Positions 61,536 to 64,000 of a stretch of 64,000 bases of DNA are shown piece after piece. Source of the DNA: Alistipes sp. CAG:831 (GTDB lineage Bacteria > Bacteroidota > Bacteroidia > Bacteroidales > UBA932). The position numbers and the translations under genes were made by a program. The stretch's first letter is position 1. Each line of letters begins with the position of its first letter. The stretch covers positions 1-64,000 of the forward strand of contig HF990356.1 of the NCBI GenBank assembly GCA_000432775.1, written 5' to 3'. The notes under the pieces are model-generated. The model had not been told where the DNA came from. It saw nothing but the letters and a program-made list of their open reading frames with translations, and did not search any database.

Positions 61536-64000
61536 ATGGCAAAAGAAAAAACTTTTATCACCTGTGACGGTAACTACGCTGCTGCGCATGTGGCCTACAT
61601 GTTCAGCGAGCATGCCGCCATCTACCCCATTACGCCTTCTTCGACCATGGCAGAGTACGTGGACGAGTGGGCAGCTTTCGGAAAAAAGAACCTTTTCGGG
61701 GAAACAGTGAAAGTCACCGAGATGCAGAGTGAGGGCGGTGCCGCCGGCGCTGTTCACGGCTCACTCCAGGCCGGTGCTCTGACTACCACGTTCACGGCTT
61801 CCCAGGGTCTGCTGCTGATGATCCCCAACATGTACAAGATCGCAGGCGAGCTGCTCCCCACGGTCTTCCATGTGTCGGCCCGTGCCCTCGCTACACAGGC
61901 TCTCTCTATCTTCGGAGACCATCAGGACGTTATGGCCTGCAGGCAGACCGGATTCGCTATGCTGGCATCATCCAGCGTGCAGGAAGCAATGGACCTCGGT
62001 GCCGTGGCTCATCTTTCCACCATCAAGTCCAGCGTGCCCTTCATTCATTTCTTCGACGGATTCCGTACTTCCCACGAGATTCAGAAGATAGAGGTACTCG
62101 ATTCCGAGGCCCTCAAGGGTATGATCAGTGAGAAGTCCCTGGCGGCTTTCCGCAAGAAGGCTCTCAATCCCAACAAGCCTGTTACCCGCGGTACGGCCCA
62201 GAACCCCGACGTGTACTTCCAGGCACGTGAGGCCTGCAACACCTACTACAGCGCAGTGCCCGATATCGTGGCCCGCTATATGGGTGAGATAGGCGAACTG
62301 ACAGGACGTCATTACCTGCCTTTCGATTACTATGGAGATCCCGATGCCAAGGATATTATCATCGCCATGGGCTCGGTGTGCGAGACCATCCGCGAGGTCG
62401 TGGATGCCCTCATGGCCAAGGGAGAGAAGGTCGGTGTCATCACCGTGCGCCTGTACAGACCTTTCTCTGCAAAATATTTCTTCAGGGTACTGCCCAAGAG
62501 CGTAAGGAGAATTGCCGTTCTCGACCGCTGCAAGGAGCCCGGAAGCGTGGGTGAGCCCCTGTATCTGGATATCAAGTCCACTCTTGCGGAGATGGGCGGT
62601 GACGCACCCTATGTCATCGGCGGCCGTTACGGCCTGTCCTCCAAGGATACCAGCCCTGCCCAGATATTCGCAGTCTTCAAGAACCTCAAGCAGAAACAGC
62701 CTAAGGCCGACTTCACTATCGGTATCACGGATGACGTGACATTCAAGTCCCTTCCCGTAGGCGAGGAGATATCCCTGGCCAAGAAGGGTACGTACGAGTG
62801 CAAGTTCTACGGTCTCGGTTCCGACGGTACGGTAGGCGCCAACAAGAATACCATCAAGATTATCGGCGACCACACCTCCAAGTACTGCCAGGGCTATTTC
62901 GACTATGACTCCAAGAAGTCCGGCGGCTACACCTGCTCGCACCTGCGTTTCGGTGACAGCCCCATCACCTCTCCCTACCTCGTGTCCACCCCTGACTTCG
63001 TGGCCTGCCACGTGCCTTCGTACCTGTACAAGTACGACGTGCTCAAGGGTATCAAGAGAGGCGGTACATTCCTGCTCAACAGCCTCTGGTCGGTAGAGGA
63101 GACCATCAAGAGGATTCCCGATCATGTAAAGCAGGTCGTCGCCGAGAAGAGCCTGAAGGTCTACATCATCAACGCCACCAAGATAGCCGAGGAAATAGGT
63201 CTGGGCAACCGTACCAACACCATCCTCCAGTCGGCATTCTTCAAGATCACCGGTATCATCCCCTACGAGCAGGCTGTGGCCTTCATGAAGAAAGCCATCG
63301 ACAAGAGTTATGGCAAGAAGGGTGAGAAGGTTGTCAGCATGAACTATGCTGCAGTGGACCGTGGTGCCGAGTACGAGGAACTCACGGTTCCCGCTGAGTG
63401 GAACGGTATCGTAGCCCGCTTCCGTCCCGCCAACTTCGACCGCCTGGCTCCCGAGTGGGTACGCAGCGTGGCTGACGTGGTCAATGCCCAGAACGGTTAC
63501 GATGTACCCGTGAGTGCCTTTACAGGCGAATATGCCGATGGTACCATACCTGCCGGCACAGCAGCTTACGAGAAACGCGGTATCGCAGTAAGCGTTCCCG
63601 AGTGGAATCCCGAGAAATGTATCCAGTGCAACCAGTGCGCCTATGTCTGCCCTCACGCAGCCATCCGTCCTTTCCTCACTACAGAGGAAGAGCTCTCCAA
63701 GGCTCCCAAGGGCATCAAGAGCGCTCAGGGCAACGCTGCCTTCAAGGCTTACCGCTTCACCATGCAGGTATCTCCTATGGACTGCACCGGTTGCGGCAAC
63801 TGCGTAGACGTATGTCCTGCCAAGGAGAAGGCCTTGGAGCTGAAGCATCTTGGTACCCAGACCGACCAGCAGGCCTGCTTCGACTACCTGCACGCCAACG
63901 TGGGCTACAAGGATACAGTCGCTCCCAAGACCCAGAACCTCAAGAACTCCCAATTCTCACAGCCTCTGTTCGAGTTCTCCGGTGCCTGCGCCGGCTGCGG
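61536..64000 (+). CDS. nifJ: pyruvate:ferredoxin (flavodoxin) oxidoreductase, 3' truncated by the window
   Basis: The first 821 residues of a single-chain PFOR, normally about 1,180 long. It cleaves pyruvate with CoA to acetyl-CoA and CO2 and reduces ferredoxin. Visible are YPITPSSTMAE near residue 30, the gamma-domain TEMQSEGGAAGAVHG near 67, and two ferredoxin-type clusters CIQCNQCAYVCPH near 695 and CTGCGNCVDVCP near 752. The start of the proximal-cluster motif CAGCG comes at the window end. The TPP-binding domain lies beyond. It uses thiamine diphosphate, so it links to the thiamine genes here, and its reduced ferredoxin could feed Rnf. ATG 61536 is 48 bases after fabD. Confidence 0.95.
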   Translation, partial: MAKEKTFITCDGNYAAAHVAYMFSEHAAIYPITPSSTMAEYVDEWAAFGKKNLFGETVKVTEMQSEGGAAGAVHGSLQAGALTTTFTASQGLLLMIPNMYKIAGELLPTVFHVSARALATQALSIFGDHQDVMACRQTGFAMLASSSVQEAMDLGAVAHLSTIKSSVPFIHFFDGFRTSHEIQKIEVLDSEALKGMISEKSLAAFRKKALNPNKPVTRGTAQNPDVYFQAREACNTYYSAVPDIVARYMGEIGELTGRHYLPFDYYGDPDAKDIIIAMGSVCETIREVVDALMAKGEKVGVITVRLYRPFSAKYFFRVLPKSVRRIAVLDRCKEPGSVGEPLYLDIKSTLAEMGGDAPYVIGGRYGLSSKDTSPAQIFAVFKNLKQKQPKADFTIGITDDVTFKSLPVGEEISLAKKGTYECKFYGLGSDGTVGANKNTIKIIGDHTSKYCQGYFDYDSKKSGGYTCSHLRFGDSPITSPYLVSTPDFVACHVPSYLYKYDVLKGIKRGGTFLLNSLWSVEETIKRIPDHVKQVVAEKSLKVYIINATKIAEEIGLGNRTNTILQSAFFKITGIIPYEQAVAFMKKAIDKSYGKKGEKVVSMNYAAVDRGAEYEELTVPAEWNGIVARFRPANFDRLAPEWVRSVADVVNAQNGYDVPVSAFTGEYADGTIPAGTAAYEKRGIAVSVPEWNPEKCIQCNQCAYVCPHAAIRPFLTTEEELSKAPKGIKSAQGNAAFKAYRFTMQVSPMDCTGCGNCVDVCPAKEKALELKHLGTQTDQQACFDYLHANVGYKDTVAPKTQNLKNSQFSQPLFEFSGACAGC

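Noticed and set aside
61968..63953. A 661-codon open frame on the - strand
   Set aside because: It lies wholly antisense to the PFOR gene, whose family motifs and Fe-S clusters are unmistakable. Its translation has no recognisable motif. Long antisense frames are common in GC-rich coding DNA.

Overview
The window looks like a chromosomal stretch of a fairly GC-rich anaerobic member of the Bacteroidales. The support is internal. Promoters follow the Bacteroidetes -7 consensus TAnnTTTG and start codons lack obvious Shine-Dalgarno sequences. Several families are typical of this phylum: the GSCFA protein, the DUF4105/Lnb-like protein, the FtcD-cyclodeaminase fusion, the SDR-type threonine dehydrogenase and a Tgt lacking the zinc cysteines. 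Anaerobic energy genes are present (Rnf complex, pyruvate:ferredoxin oxidoreductase). Almost all of the sequence is coding, no gene-free stretch exceeds 300 bases, and apart from one nuclease/transposase remnant there is no sign of mobile DNA.

Layout. 1-5.7 kb: GSCFA protein, threonine dehydrogenase, outer-membrane protein, lipoprotein, tgt, and an LptF/LptG-type permease. 5.7-11.5 kb: alaS, then one long gene fusing a second LptF/LptG permease to methionyl-tRNA formyltransferase, then thiamine pyrophosphokinase. 11.6-19 kb: two M23 peptidases, a MerR regulator, Nif3, a coiled-coil zinc-ribbon protein, a class III aminotransferase, dnaB and a DUF3108 protein. 19-24.5 kb: rseC and rnfBCDGEA. 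24.5-31.6 kb: TPR protein, SpoU methyltransferase, glyA, then thiamine genes: thiD with a ThiE-like gene on +, and thiE-thiC-thi4 on - behind a TPP riboswitch. 31.6-35 kb (-): truncated nuclease/transposase, beta-barrel protein, coiled-coil lipoprotein, YgjP-like peptidase. 35-37.7 kb: rpsO and pnp. 37.7-41.3 kb: radical SAM protein, YhcH and Lnb-like protein (-), divergent from an NlpC/P60 peptidase. 41.4-47.5 kb: small conserved protein, guaB, two SurA-like proteins and an OstA/LptA-like protein. 47.5-52.6 kb: histidine degradation (hutH, hutI, a metallo-hydrolase, FtcD-cyclodeaminase). 52.7-56.2 kb: fabH, fabF, fabZ, fabG. 56.2-59.9 kb (-): patatin and three secreted proteins of little known function. 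59.9-64 kb: DUF308 membrane protein, tRNA-Arg(CCG), fabD, and a pyruvate:ferredoxin oxidoreductase cut by the window end.

How the genes work together. Thiamine diphosphate synthesis (ThiC, Thi4, ThiD, ThiE, ThiN) supplies the cofactor of the pyruvate:ferredoxin oxidoreductase. That enzyme reduces ferredoxin, which Rnf can oxidise to build an ion gradient. Two LptF/G-type permeases, the OstA/LptA-like protein and the SurA-like chaperones belong to envelope and LPS assembly. glyA, FtcD and Fmt connect through the folate one-carbon pool.

Most noteworthy: (1) an uninterrupted LptF/G-Fmt fusion gene; (2) a His-type Thi4 replacing the ThiG thiazole pathway in a riboswitch-controlled operon; (3) several promoters only 4-5 bases from the ATG, predicting leaderless mRNAs; (4) a hexapeptide repeat array inside the OstA-like protein. 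No wholly new multi-gene system could be demonstrated.
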